Positions 10,275 to 21,788 of a stretch of 64,000 nt of DNA are shown here, piece by piece. Under the pieces are notes generated by a model. That model made no database searches, was not told the DNA's origin, and saw only the letters and a program-made list of their open reading frames with translations. Location of the stretch: NCBI RefSeq assembly GCF_001659605.2, contig NC_035174.2, forward strand, positions 22,022,027 through 22,086,026, written 5' to 3'. The stretch comes from Manihot esculenta. Lineage: Eukaryota > Streptophyta > Magnoliopsida > Malpighiales > Euphorbiaceae. Both the position numbers and the translations under genes were made by a program. Position 1 is the first letter of the stretch; the number at the start of each line of letters is the position of its first letter.

Positions 10275-13200
10275 TCATCCTTTCTGGTCGTTTGAATCTG
10301 AATCTTCCACACACTGCACTTTCTCTTCCCCATTGACCTGCTCTTCTATTTCCACCTTCACCTCCATCTCCCCCACCTTAAATTCCAAAGCCTTTCCAGA
10401 TTCACTATCTGCAGTCAAGAAAATATGTAAAAGGCATCCAAATTGACCTTCACTAAATAAAATAATCTCCTTACACATGCATATGTGTACACATGCAGGC
10501 ACGTGTATTGTGCATGGACATCCGCAAGGATGCACACAGAATAGAATGACCAATCAAGGATATGCCAATTTGACATAAAACTCCCTTAATCATAGGGGTA
10601 CAATCGAACCAAGCCGAGCGGAGCTTCAGAAAGCTCAAGCTCAATTAGCAAAAAACAAATGAGCTGAAGTTAGAGCTCGACTCATGAAAAAATTATTAAA
10701 CTCGAGCTCGATTCGTAAAGAGCTCATTTATCACCTTAACGAGCCAAATTGAGCTTAGCTCGTTTAAAACCTCGAGTTCAAGCTCAATTAAAATAAAAAC
10801 AACTCAAATTCAAGCTTGATAAAATCATAACAAAACTCAAAAAAGATGTGCTTTTATAGAGAAGTTATATTTTACTTCAATAAATTTTTTATGTGGGATT
10901 TAGGGAGTGTTAGTCAGCACTCTTTCCAACAACGTCACTATATTAATTAGTACGTAAATTTTGTTACGCAAGAGGTCTTAGAGTCCTTAGAAATGGATCC
11001 AGTGTGGAACAGGCTCCTTAGAGAGAACCTAAAAATTTCTTGAGTTGAAGCACTAAAAGATTTTGGCAATTTTTCTCATATTTCTTTTATTGAATTGTTG
11101 CACTTAAATACAAGAGGGAGACATAACCATCTCCTAAAAACAGGAAATCATTAAACAACATGGAGGATCACCCTCCTACCACTTGAGGAAAAGTGGGAAC
11201 TAACCTACACTATCTACAACATGGAGCACATTTTTCCTAATTTTGATTTTAAATTTGGATAAAATCGCCAAAATATTTGATAATTTGGCCTATGGTACCA
11301 AGAATTAAATATTTATATTAAATCACCAAAACTCACAAAAGTTTGGCTTTTTCATGCCAATATTCCTTTTTTTTTAGTAATAGTAATTAAAATGCTGGTT
11401 TGTTTTTAAGTATTACATTTACACTTATCTAATATATATTTTGCTTTTTTTTTAGAGTTCTCAAAGTTATCTCAACAATAGTCAGATAGTAGCAATCTAC
11501 AGAATTTATAAATATTGAGTTTATAAAATTGGTAGTTTTGTTGCCTTTTTTTTTAAGGACTTTGTTGCCTTTGTTATTTGGGCAAGAGAAGGCTATTTAA
11601 GGCAATGTAATATTTAAATATTCTATTCTTTTCATTATCTTAAAATTTAATTATCATATTTTATATATTTAAATATGAGAATATGTGGTAAGTTAAAATT
11701 TGAATCTTTGTTTAATATATTTAAGTATAATAATATTTAAATTCCCTAAAGAATATAACATGAAGTTGATACCCAGAATAGCGGCATTCACTTTGTGAAT
11801 AAGATTCAAACAACTGACCCAATCCATCAAATATTCATTGTCAGATTGGGTCGGTTCACATAATAAAATTCCTAAATTTAATCTATTAATGAATTGAGTC
11901 AGTTTGGATATAAATTTCAACCAAACCGACTTATGAAATGCCCTATAAGTACTAAATAGGTATATATCCTTATAATTATGTTAACTAATTAAGAAAGAAT
12001 TAATACAGTATATATATATATATTGTTAAATTTGAGCCAGGCCTAACTCACCCCAAAAGCTAGCTCAAGGGGAGGATTGCCTATGGCCCATATAAGGGGC
12101 ACATTACCCCTTTCCACAACCGATGTGGGATTCAACACACCCCCTCATGCCCAAAATTTTTACTGGTGCGTGGCACATTTATGGAGCGCCCAACATCGGA
12201 TGGAGAGGCTCTGACACCATGTTAAATTTGGGTCAGGTCTAACTCACCCCAAAAGCAAGCTAGATCAAGGGGGAGGATTGCCTGCCCATATAAGGGGCAC
12301 ATTACGCCTTTCCACAACGGTTGTGGGATTCAATATATATATATATATATATATATTTGTACCTATATAAGTATAGCGCCTCACTTCAAAAAGGCGTTGT
12401 CTCACCTCTCACCTAAGGCGATAGGGGACCCTATTACCTTAGTATCGCCTATCTCGCCATGATAATATTGCCTTTGCAGAAAACAAAAAACTGAATAAAT
12501 CATTAAATGATTATCACCTATTTGTTCCATGTTTGCAAATATATGGTCTATATCGTAAAAACTTGATTCCCATTTCAGAGACCATGCACTGCAAATTCAT
12601 CATCTGCATACACTAGTCCCATAATCTAGCACCATTTCTGCAGATAACTCATCCATTTTATTGAAGAAGTTTTTCATAACTAGCCCTATGATTGAAACAT
12701 AATGTTGATGTGTAACTGATTAGATAACTTAATACTGGCAACTACTGCAAATACTTAGTTCCATTATTGATGAGTTTCAAGAAAGACCATCTAACAGCAA
12801 ATCAATTTATGGGCAAGGCTACAGAAATGTGGTTGCGATGGGACACTCTCCTACTGAACCTTATCACATCTACCAACATATAAACACCCACAAAAGAGTT
12901 TATCAGAATATGTACGGACAAATTGTAATTCTCACGGATATGCTTCTTACAGCCAAACAATTAAGTTAGGCCCTTAGGTTGTCAGTGATGGAAAAGAGCG
13001 CTTTGACAGTATAACCCACAACATATGAATAGAAAAGCATGCCATGTAACAAAAACTCCAGGGAGCAAACATCTACTATACTTATTATCCACGAAAAGAA
13101 AATGTAATCGTGACTGTATATAGATTCTAAAAAGATTTCCTTTAGACATTCATCTAAATCAGCAGATCAGGGCCTTAGATTCAAGTAGCAACAGTCATAT

Positions 13201-14021
13201 GTCCTTCAGATAAATGAAGATTAAAAAGCTCAGTTGCTATCCTGTGCTGCTTTTATTTGCTTCATATCCACCTATTTCAAAGAAATTACAGCAGAGATTT
13301 TTTTTTTTTTTCATATCCACATACAATTTTATTTCGGCCTCTTAAGTTTGAAGGTTCTCACATCTTTTGCTCCATTTCTTTTTTTTTTTCCTGTGGCTCT
13401 AATTCTCATCACCAGCCTTCTATACGTATCTCTCTAAAGGTAACAATCACGTACAATCAAGTTTTAAAATTGCATAGGCAATGGTTTTACTAGAAAACAA
13501 CCAACACAAGCACACGAGCAGATATTCAGAAAAAGTTAAAAATAAGCGCCAATTGTGGTACCAGGAATTAAAAAGGCAGAGCAGGGCCAGCCGCGAGAAG
13601 TAGTGAGAGAGAGAGACTCTTCATGGTTGAGCTGATCAAACAATTTTACAACCAATTCACCTAACCTCAACGGTCGGTTTTTTGGTGCGACCCAGAATGA
13701 AGAGCCGGGAAGGAATGGTAGCCAATCGGGAGTAGATTTCTTCAGCATCACTTGGTGGATCATGTCCTCCAGTTTTTGCATCATCAACATCTCCTCGTCA
13801 TCGTCATCACCACCGTCCGATGATGACGAGGAAGCGGAGTTAGAGGAGGAGGAGGATCCTTTCGATGATGATAACGAAGCTAGGTCGAGTTCAGTAAGTT
13901 GGGGCTTGGAGGAGCGGTGTCGATGGTAGAAGGAGAGAGGGACGAGCGGTGGGTATTTGATCGGAAGAGTAGAGGAAAGGTTGCAGTGGCGGAGTAGGGC
14001 CCGGGAGAGAAATCGTGCCAT
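10275..14021 (-). CDS. Plant protein of unknown function, two exons, organelle-targeted N-terminus
   Basis: Proposed CDS complement(10275..10408,13562..14021), 594 nt, 197 residues. Exon 1 (460 nt) ends CCTG|GT. Exon 2 (134 nt) begins after CTGCAG, and the split codon G|AT keeps the frame. The intron of 3153 bp is unusually long. The protein starts MARFLSRALLRHC, an arginine-rich, non-acidic leader typical of a mitochondrial or plastid transit peptide. A Ser-rich and Asp/Glu-rich stretch follows (residues about 51-79), then a well-ordered core (LEDMIHQVMLKKS, PDWLPFLPGSSFW, RGWPCSAFLIP) and an acidic tail in exon 2. The core resembles a small uncharacterised land-plant family I recall, with DWLPF-PGSSFWVPP and RGWPCS motifs; no function can be assigned. 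An in-frame ATG at 14090 would add 23 residues, but the one at 14021 gives a better transit peptide. Confidence 0.72.
10590..10850. repeat. Degenerate AGCTCGAGCTCG-rich repeat
   Basis: Many overlapping variants of GAGCTCGA and CAAGCTCAA occur on both strands, beginning after TAGGGGTACAATCGAACC. The opening resembles hAT-type non-autonomous termini (TAGGGGTG-like). No matching right end or duplication was found. Confidence 0.35.
12024..12335 (-). mobile_element. TRIM retrotransposon, complete, 312 bp
   Basis: Two direct repeats, 12024-12137 (114 bp) and 12220-12335 (116 bp), both start TGTTAAATTTG and end with TGGGATTCAA(C/T)A. On the minus strand the bases next to the right repeat read TGGTGTCAGAGC (12208-12219), an initiator-Met tRNA primer site with one change. 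A G-rich polypurine run precedes the other repeat (revcomp of ACCCCCTC, 12139-12146). The interior is only 82 bp, so nothing is coded. TATAT flanks both sides, but this lies in TA-rich DNA and is weak as a duplication. It sits in the intron of the neighbouring gene, in the same orientation as that gene. Confidence 0.85.
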
Positions 14022-14100
14022 TAGGAAGAGTGAGTATAAACTACAAACTGTGGAATGATAGTGGCTTTTGATCGGGGAAGCGAGGGGCAAATGCGGATAA
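14022..14100 (-). promoter_or_regulatory. Likely 5' UTR of the two-exon gene
   Basis: GC-richer DNA between the chosen ATG (14021) and the abrupt switch to AT-rich spacer near 14100. It contains an upstream in-frame ATG at 14090. No clear TATA box was identified. Confidence 0.35.
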
Positions 14101-14627
14101 ATTATTATTGAGTCCTAAATTTTATAAAAACTAACAATTTACTCTTTATTGAAATTAAATAATATTGATATTTAATAGTAATATAGGTTTACTTGTAAGT
14201 TTTTTAATAAATAATAAAGACTTGGATTTTATAAAATAAATTATAATTTTAATTCAATGATAAAAAATACAAAATATAAAGAAATTAATGTAATTGACAC
14301 TTCTAAATACAATTTAAAAACTTACATTTATATAAATTAGTTTATTAACATGCATTGTAGATTATCTATATTTAATATGCAAACTCATTATTTATTTATT
14401 ATATATATATCATTTTTATTTATTATATTATACCATTATTTATAATTTAATTTATCATTTTTTTATTATTAAATTAATTAAAAAATACTGACTTTATTAA
14501 AATAAAAATTCCTAGAATTTGTGAAATTTTAAAATATTAAATTTTTGAATTTTAAACTAAAAAATTAAAGTATTTGTAAGATGGAAAATTATAAGTTTGC
14601 CTCAAATAATAACAAGAATAATTATTT

Positions 14628-14630
<3 letters not shown>

Positions 14631-14679
<49 letters not shown>
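14631..14679. repeat. (TA)n microsatellite
   Basis: About 24 uninterrupted TA dinucleotides. Confidence 0.95.
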
Positions 14680-14682
<3 letters not shown>

Positions 14683-14869
14683 AGGAGATGATGGTTACAA
14701 TATTTTATTCAATTAATAAATATTGATTATAATCGAATTAATTGAATAATATGATATTTTGTATTTTAATTAATAAAATATCAATAATATATGTATGTAT
14801 AAGTAAAAGAAGAATTATAAAGATTGAAATAATGATTTATCATTTTTGCTTTTAAAAATGCTTGAAGAA

Positions 14870-15140
14870 TAGAAGAAATACTAGAATTACATAATACAAT
14901 TTTTTAAACACTTATTTAGAATAATTAATTATGAAAGAATTTTTTTAAAAAAAATAAAGAATAGAAGAAAGACTAGAATTATATAATACAATTTTTTAAC
15001 TCTTATTTGGAATAATTAATTATAAATGAATTTTTAAAAAAATAATAAAGATTAGAAGAAATATTAGAATTATATAATACAATTATTTTTAACTCTGGTT
15101 TGGAATAATTAAATATGAAAGGATTTTAAATTTTTTATTT
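14870..15140. repeat. About 92 bp minisatellite, three diverged copies
   Basis: AGAAGAAA(T/G)A(C/T)TAGAATTA(C/T) recurs at 14871, 14963 and 15054. Each is followed by ATAATACAATT, a TTATTTGGAATAATTA segment and an A-rich linker. Extremely AT-rich and non-coding. Confidence 0.8.
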
Positions 15141-15640
15141 TTTCTAAATTTTTGTGTTTTCGCAAAATTAATAGCGTAAAATTTTAATTTTCTATGAAAA
15201 TTATGAAAATTGATTTTGAATTAAAAATAAATTTTTTTTAAATTATTAGAATTTTGTAAGAAATAATTTCATATAAAACTATTTATATCAAAAATTTTTT
15301 AATTAGCCCTTAAGAGTTTATTTCTCCTTTTCTTTTTATCATTTATTTTTTTTTGTTTGTTTTTATTTTTAATTTATTTTTTAATTAATAATTACTTTTT
15401 AAAAAAATTAAATTAATTTAATTTAATATTAATGCATTTATAATAACATTGATATTGCTGGAACTAAAATTATGATGTAATCGGACTGAAACTGTATTGT
15501 GATTGGTTAGATCTACAAGAAGGAAAAAGTGAAGTGGTTGGCGCCTACGGTAACCACTCCGACGCTCATGTAAGTAAACTGAAAAATAAGGTAGGAATAA
15601 GAAATTGCTTAGAATTTAAAGTATTGGTGTGAGAGAATAG

Positions 15641-16867
15641 TAGGGCTGAGCAGAAATCGGTTTAAACCGAAATAACCGACCGAACCGATTAATTTTAAAA
15701 ATTTGGTTCGGTTTTATTTTTAATTCGGTTCGGTTCGGGTTTAATTTTTTAAAAAATCGGTGATTTCGGTTCGGTTCGATTTTAGATTCAAAAATTTTGA
15801 TTAAACCGAACCGAACCGAATTACCTATACTACGTCGTTTTGAAATGTACTCTTATTTGCCCTAAATCTAAAAGCCGTCCCACTGAGTAGAGTTCACGCT
15901 AATCTCCATTCCACGCCGCCTCACCCTCACGTCACACACAATGCCTGTGCCTCTTCTCCGAGCACTGAGCTCCACCACTCCAGCGGGTCCACCGTCCACC
16001 GTCCAACCTCCACTCTGCTCCTAGCATCGACTGATTAACCATCGCGGCTAACCCGGGTCATCGCTCTTGACTACGTTGCGGATGCACGACTTAGCAACGC
16101 GGACTCCTCCTCACCTCACTGTCGCTCTCTAGTCTCTCTCTCCACGCAATCGTCGGCGTCGGCATCGGCCGTAGCTTTTCAGTCCATCGGCTCTCCGCGT
16201 TGCTCTCAGGACCGAACTGAACCCAGGATGAGAGGAGGGGTGCTTTGGGAACTAGAAAATGTGAATTTTTCTCTGACGAGACTGCCCTCGGCAAAGGTAC
16301 CAGCAGCGATTCAGCATAGAAGTAAGAATAATGGCATAAAGTCATAAACGGTTCTGGTTGCAAGAAGTAGGGAGGGTAAAATCGAGAATTCTCGGCTTGC
16401 AAAGAGGGTGAGTGCATGGTAGAACGGAGAAGGAAGAGGAGAGAGAAGGATCAAACGCCGCCGTAGGAGGAGGCTTCTTAGGAGCCTTGTTATGGCACTG
16501 AATCCAGGAGAGCAGCTACCAGTGTCCAAAACCATTTGCTGGGTTTGAAGAGTCCCAATTGGAAGAGAGACGATCAAGGCCATGGAGTACTTGAAGGTGG
16601 ATCTGGAGTTATAGGGTGAGGTTTTGATTGGTGGGTTCTGCGTGGTTTGCGAGACAAAAGAAGTTTAAAACGAAGGCTCTTAAGAAGTTTAAAAATCGGT
16701 TCAACCGATCGGGTTCGACTGAACCGAACCGAACCAAATCGGTTCGGTTCGATTCGGTTATTCCTCTTATTCGGTTCGGTTCGGTTTGTATAAAATTCTA
16801 CATTTCGGTTTTTGGTTATTTCGGTTCGGTTCGGTTTTAAACCGAACCGACCGAATGCTCACCCCTA
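15641..16867. mobile_element. hAT-type non-autonomous element, 1227 bp, carrying host gene fragment
   Basis: The ends are TAGGGCTGAGCA (15641) and the reverse complement of TAGGGGTGAGCA (ending 16867). Both sides are flanked by an 8 bp duplication GAGAATAG (15633-15640 and 16868-16875), the size hAT transposases make. Subterminal regions on both sides consist of many GGTTCGGTTCGGTT and AACCGAACCGAA repeats (15655-15830 and 16690-16850), in inverted arrangement. No transposase is encoded. The GC-richer centre (about 15840-16640) is of different origin and includes part of an aspartic protease gene. Confidence 0.92.
16205..16610 (-). pseudogene. Captured fragment of an A1 aspartic protease gene
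   Basis: Read on the minus strand from about 16610, the fragment begins SMALIVSLPIGT and continues LQTQQMVLDTGS, which includes the first catalytic Asp in the DTGS motif. After a small deletion it continues in shifted frames with SWIQCHNKAPKKPPP-like, FDPSLSSSFSVLPCTHPLC-like, LCHYSYFYA and FTFSSSQSTPPLILG-like segments. This order matches the N-terminal lobe of plant pepsin-like proteases of the PCS1/nepenthesin type. Only that lobe is present: the second catalytic motif is missing, and frameshifts and a stop interrupt it. It lies wholly inside the hAT element, so it is best read as transduplicated host sequence. The identification is from memory of the family, not a search. Confidence 0.8.
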
Positions 16868-17338
16868 GAGAATAGCATACTTGGGTATCTGGGATCATTA
16901 TCCTTTTATACTATAAGAGGATGGTTTATAATAGTATTTTCTGATAATCCGACGATGATGTGACTGGCTAATTGATGAGGGGTCTTACCGACTAATTGAT
17001 TGGGAATTTTGTGATCACAAGCGTAAATGGGATCTGCTGGATTGTAACTGTTAACAATAATTTCCTTATGGAGACTCGCCCAGAAGTTAAGAGGACTAGT
17101 CTGTTCGACCTGAGGCCGACCTGTTTTGAGGCAGGGTCTTCTTTCTCTCAGTTCCAAGTATAATGGTTGTCCGATTCTTCATGAGGAGTCGAGCGTTCGA
17201 GTATTTATGAGGAACCGGGTATTCGAGTCTTCCTTTTTACAGGTGGGATTGCTTATCAACTCATCAAGCCCCTGCCACGTAGCCCTGTCTAACGGTAACA
17301 GCTCACGGCTTACTTTGAAAATTTTCCATATAACATTA

Positions 17339-18375
17339 GAGGTTTCCTCCGTGCTGGTCTTTGATTCTTTAAATTCGAAGGTGACAATTATCTTTATGAT
17401 TTAGGGCATGTGGCTTGCTTGTCGCATGATGTCCTTACTTTCTTCTTACTTGTTCTGCTGACCAATTAGGTCTAAGATCTTGTCTGAAAAAAATTGATCC
17501 GAGTGATATAGTAATGCCTTGAGGAGTTTTCGGGCTATAACCAACCTTGGAGACCATCCGAGCATTTTCTAGCCCTTATTGATCTTCTAAGCATTCTCTG
17601 GCCTTAACGATCTTTCGGGCATTTTCTAGCCCTGTCTTGCTTTCAAGCACTTTCTTGCCCTATCGAGCTTTCGAGCACTCTCTAGCCCTGACTTACTTCC
17701 GAGTACTTTCTTACCCCAATGACTCTAGTGATCTACCGGGCATTTTTTAGCCTTGCCTAGCTTCCGAACATTTTTTTTTCGTGCGTCTTTTTGCCATGGT
17801 CTGAGTTCTTTTCACTCCATGTCATCTTTTGGGCTCATAGCCCTAATTATCATCCTAGCACTTTTACACTTGTGTATCTTCAGGGCTCTTTTGCCTTTAA
17901 GCATCTTCCGAGCATGTTTGCTTTTGGGTATCTTCTAAGCTCTTTTACACTTAAGCATCTTCTAAGCATTTTTACTCTTGCAAGCTCTCTAACTTTTTAC
18001 AGCCCTAACGAGCTTCCTGACCTTTTACAGCCTTAACAGGCTTGCGTTTATTTTTACAGTCCTGATGAGCTTCCGAACATTTTCTCAGCACTGACGAGTT
18101 TTCGAGCATTTTCTCAGTCTTGACAAGCTTCCAAGTATTTTCTCAGCCCTGACGAGTTCTTTGGCTTTTTACAACCCCGACAGGCTTTCTGGCCTTTTAC
18201 AGCTCTAACGAGCTTCCAAACATTTTTCTAGCCCTTGCAAGCTCCTTGGCCTTTTTCTATCCTTGACGAGCCTCTAGACTTTTTGGCATCTTTTGGAGAA
18301 CCAAGCAAAAATAGTCACTCTGCATTTTAGTAATTCTATTAATTTACTCTTTATTTCACCACTTAACGCAGTTCT
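17339..18375 (-). repeat. Internal region of Tat-like element with about 30 bp degenerate tandem array
   Basis: After the LTR boundary comes leader-like DNA shared with the regions right of the other copies (GAGGT-CTCCGT-TGGTCTTTGATTC). From about 17520 to 18290 more than twenty degenerate copies of a unit follow that read approximately GACGAGCTTCCGAGCATTTT plus CTAGCCCT. It has no coding potential. The antisense ORF found in the sister element at 37760 was not seen here. Confidence 0.65.
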
Positions 18376-20188
18376 TGTAATGACCCGAAAATCGGACCGC
18401 TACCGGCACTAGGATTCAGATCGGCTTAAGGCCACCGAGATCCGTAACAAGTCTAACATACATCCTGTATACCTGTTAAATCGCATACATGATCAAACAT
18501 ATATATAAAAACTTTAAACTTTTTCTTTCATTTACCAAGCTTAACCTGTGCATGCACATAACCATAAACATAAAACCCCACACTGGAGCCCTCATCAAAT
18601 GCTCCAATGGGGTAACATATCATACATTAAGCTTGGTTTACATAAATTATCATTAAAACATTTCATAGATCATGTGCAAAAGGGATTAACTTTACATACT
18701 AGGGTCAAGCACAACTCTAAACCTCAATATACATCATTACATTACATTACATTACATTACTATACTTTACATTACAATGTCTTTTTCATGTCCACAACTA
18801 GCTATTACATAAAACATGACTTTACTCTTGTTGACTTCCTGGTCTATCCCGCACCTACAAACCTGGGGGTTAAGGGAATGGGGTGAGCTACTAGAGTTCA
18901 GTGAGCAAAATAGTAAAACATTATATTAAAATTCATGCTTTCATGAAATGCATCACATCACAATCAAATCACCTTAAGGATGAACTTGTCACCAATAGCC
19001 CTCTACATATCCAATAGTGCCAGAACGTAGAATGGGTCCTGGTCTTTCCCTTTACATAACATATCATAACATTCCAATGTGCCAGAGACGTAGAATGGAT
19101 CTTCCTAGACTTTCTCTTACATAGTGCCAGGGACGTAAAATGGGTCTTCCTGGACTTCCGTACCGTATCATCCATACGAGAGCTCATGGATCATCCAATG
19201 TTCATCCACATCAACAACATAATATGCAATGCAACATATTCGTGAATTCTAATGCAAACAACCTAATATATCTCATGGCATTCATGATGAGTGAATCATG
19301 CTAAAACTTTCATTATTTGCTTTGAAACATAAAAAGTCATTCTACTCACCTCAGGCTAGCTCTGAAAAGACACTGAAGCAGCTATCTCACTGCTGGGGTC
19401 CTCGGTTCCTCGGGTCCGAACCTATACAGGTGGACTCAAATGAGGGACCAAACATACATAAACATGACTCTAAACATCTCCCCAAAAACCCCCTAAAATA
19501 CCTTAAAACAATCATATAAATCATGCAAAGGAAGGCTGAACAGGGCACTTTCGGCGGCAGGTTCGGCGGCCGAAAGTCCCTCCAGAGCCGAAACTCAGCC
19601 ACTTTCGGTGGCACCTTCGGCGGCCGAAAGTGGTTCCAGAGCCGAAACTCATGCATGTTCGGCGGCCGAAACTCCCCTCCAGAGCCGAAAGTCCAACTTT
19701 CGGGGGCAGGGTTCGGCAGCCAAAAGCTTGCCTCCACAGGCAAGTTCGGCAGTCAAAAGTACCTTCGGCTGCCGAACCTGAGTTCTTCCAAAGTGGCAGA
19801 ACTCAGCCTCCTCATGCACATTTTGCCTCCCAAACCTTTCAAACATGCATTTAGCTATTCTACAACATGCATATACACATACATAAGCATATAGGGGTCT
19901 CAAACTAACCTAAACCCCAACACAAACACATATAGCAACTCATACAACATACATTATCCATAAACTCAACATTAACCCTAATAACAATCAACTAACCTAA
20001 ACATGCATTTCTACCCCATAACTCTTAAAAAAACTTGTTTAAAACATGGGATAAGCTAAAGATCTACCCTTACCTCTTGAAGATCGAGAGGGGAGGCGAC
20101 CAAAACTTGGAGAAATGGAGGAAGAAAGCTCCAGGGTCTCCAAGCTTCAAATCTTGATCTTAGCTCCAAAAATCTTCAAAACCAAGTG

Positions 20189-21711
20189 TTGTCCCTTGAA
20201 GCAACCCAAGAGGGGGGTGAATTGGGTTTATAAAAAAAATTAAGGCAAAAGAACAAATTAGAAGGCAATGGGGAAGAAGAAAATCAACACAAGGATTTAT
20301 AGAGGTTCAGCTATCTCAAGCCTACGTCCTCTCCTCAAGACCCACCTTGAGAGTTCAACTCCACTATCAAATTTTCTTTGGGTGAAGATTAAAACCCTTA
20401 CAATCTTAAAGCAAGCCTTTGCTCTTTACAAATCTCTTTTTCACTTAAGAGCAATCCTTTGCTCAATACCACGCTCACTACAATAGAATCACTCAACAAC
20501 CTTTACTCACTTTGTAAACCCAACCAATTACAACTCAAAACAAGCTTTCAAGAAATTAATGCTTTAGCTCAAGGTTTTGAAAGAGAGAGAGTGAAAAATG
20601 CTGTAATCTCAATAAATATTTGCTTAGATGGTTGTTGTAACCTTTTCATATCAAAAACTCATTGTATTTATAGTTCAGTCATAAATATGGCCGTTGGGAG
20701 TGCATTAAATGCAAATAGAGCCGTTTATGTTCAGAAATAACCGTTATATCTTTCTTAGAAAAATTCAGGTTCGGCGGCCTAAGCTAAAGTTCGGCGGCCG
20801 AACCATTTGAGGTGAAGAACATCACTCTTTAAAAAAGGACTTTCGGCGGCCTAAAGTCATAGTTCGGCGGCCGAACTTGTGGGACTTTCGTCTCTGTCCC
20901 TCTCTTTCGGAAGCCGAATATTAGGCTTCGGAGGCAGACTTACAAGCACACTTTCGGCGGCCGAAAGTAATGTTCGGCGGCCGAACATAGGTGACTTTTG
21001 CCTCTGTCCTTCACTTTCGGAAGCCAAACATTTAGCTTAGGGAGCATCACACCTTCGGCGGCCGAAAGCAAATGTTCGGCGGCCGAAGGTACAGGACTTT
21101 CGTCTCTGTCCCTTACTTTCGGAGGCCGAAGGTTGCTCTTTAGGCTGCAAGATGAAAACACACTTTCGGCGGCCGAAAGTCAATGTTCGGCGGCCGAACA
21201 TGTGGGACTTTCGTCAGCCGAAAGTTGGCTTTAGGGGGCACAAAAATATTTCATTAAATTCTTTGAAAAATCATAACTTAGACTATAAAATTCCATTTTT
21301 CAATCCGTTTGAATTTTTGTAACCCATATTTTTAGATCTTTGATTTTGATAAAGAATAATTTCAAAATCACTTCTTTTGGAAAACTTCATTTTAGTCCCC
21401 GAAAGTCAAGTATTTAAAGATTTGGCCATATCTAAAAAACTTTTAGAAATGAAAGAAACCTTGAGCCATCACAACTAATTAATTGAAATTCACAATGAAT
21501 AACTTGACAAAACATAAACAAGAAATTACTTTATGATCCCTTTCTTGTGGTATGCTTTCAAAATATGCATTTTTCCCTTTTGAGATTGAAGCAATTTCAT
21601 TCTTGTTAGTAAGGGACCTACAAACTCAACATAAACACTTTTGAAGATAATTAGTAGCATACCAATTGTTTATTAATCATCAAAACAAGGATTAGAACAT
21701 TTAGGTTCAAC
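20189..21711. mobile_element. Non-autonomous element of unknown class, 1523 bp, 8 bp TSD
   Basis: The solo LTR is interrupted here, with ACCAAGTG on both sides (20181-20188 and 21712-21719). The element starts TTGTCCCTTGAAGCAACCC and shows a GAGGGGGGTGAATTGGG segment that I recall as a dispersed plant repeat. It ends AGGTTCAAC. Terminal inverted repeats are weak at best. No ORF resembles a transposase or RT. The centre holds an array of GC-rich palindromes (20765-21235). The 8 bp duplication suggests a hAT-type transposase, but the ends do not confirm it. Confidence 0.7.
20765..21235. repeat. Tandem array of TTCGGCGGCCGAA palindromes
   Basis: About four to five units of 100-110 bp. Each carries a pair of 13 bp palindromes with short spacers (CTTTCGGCGGCCGAAAG, then GTTCGGCGGCCGAAC), followed by GGACTTTCGTCTCTGTCC. 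Pairs are clearest at 20951/20973, 21055/21076 and 21163/21186. Confidence 0.85.
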
Positions 21712-21788
21712 ACCAAGTGAATAACTCATAAAAACATGAGAGACTTGAAGGAAGAACACAAGATCAATAAAGGAGGTCGGAGACTCAC

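Larger units (their letters stand above)
10409..13561 (-). other. 3.15 kb intron loaded with transposon debris
   Basis: This is the inferred single intron of the 197-residue gene. From left to right it holds a degenerate array of GAGCTCGAGCTCG-type motifs (10590-10850), LTR-like debris (about 10890-11230), AT-rich spacer, the TRIM at 12024-12335, a GCGCC/GGCG-rich fragment (12370-12470), and T-rich tracts near 13300 and 13380. No second gene is visible inside it. Confidence 0.55.
15450..17338 (-). repeat. 3' LTR of Tat-like element, split by hAT insertion
   Basis: Begins TGATATTGCTG and shares with the LTRs at 36870, 40886 and 42343 several landmarks: TCTACAAGAAGGAAAAAGTGA, GCTCATG near the first 100 bp, GGGAATTTTGTGATCACAAGCG (17000), ACGGTAACAGCTCACGGCTTA (17292), and the boundary ...CATTA|GAGG. 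Without the 1235 bp hAT insertion and its duplication it is about 654 bp. It is the 3' LTR if the element is read on the minus strand. Confidence 0.7.

Noticed and set aside
13234..13493. Phe-rich ORFs on the plus strand
   Set aside because: Produced by T-rich tracts in the intron of the minus-strand gene.
19387..19903. ORFs rich in SAAE, RPPK and FGGR
   Set aside because: All are translations of the TTCGGC-GCCGAA palindromes within the LTR, in several frames and both strands.
20765..21235. CRISPR-like regular repeats
   Set aside because: Repeats have palindromes at regular spacing, but the spacers are themselves repeated and the context is a plant transposon.
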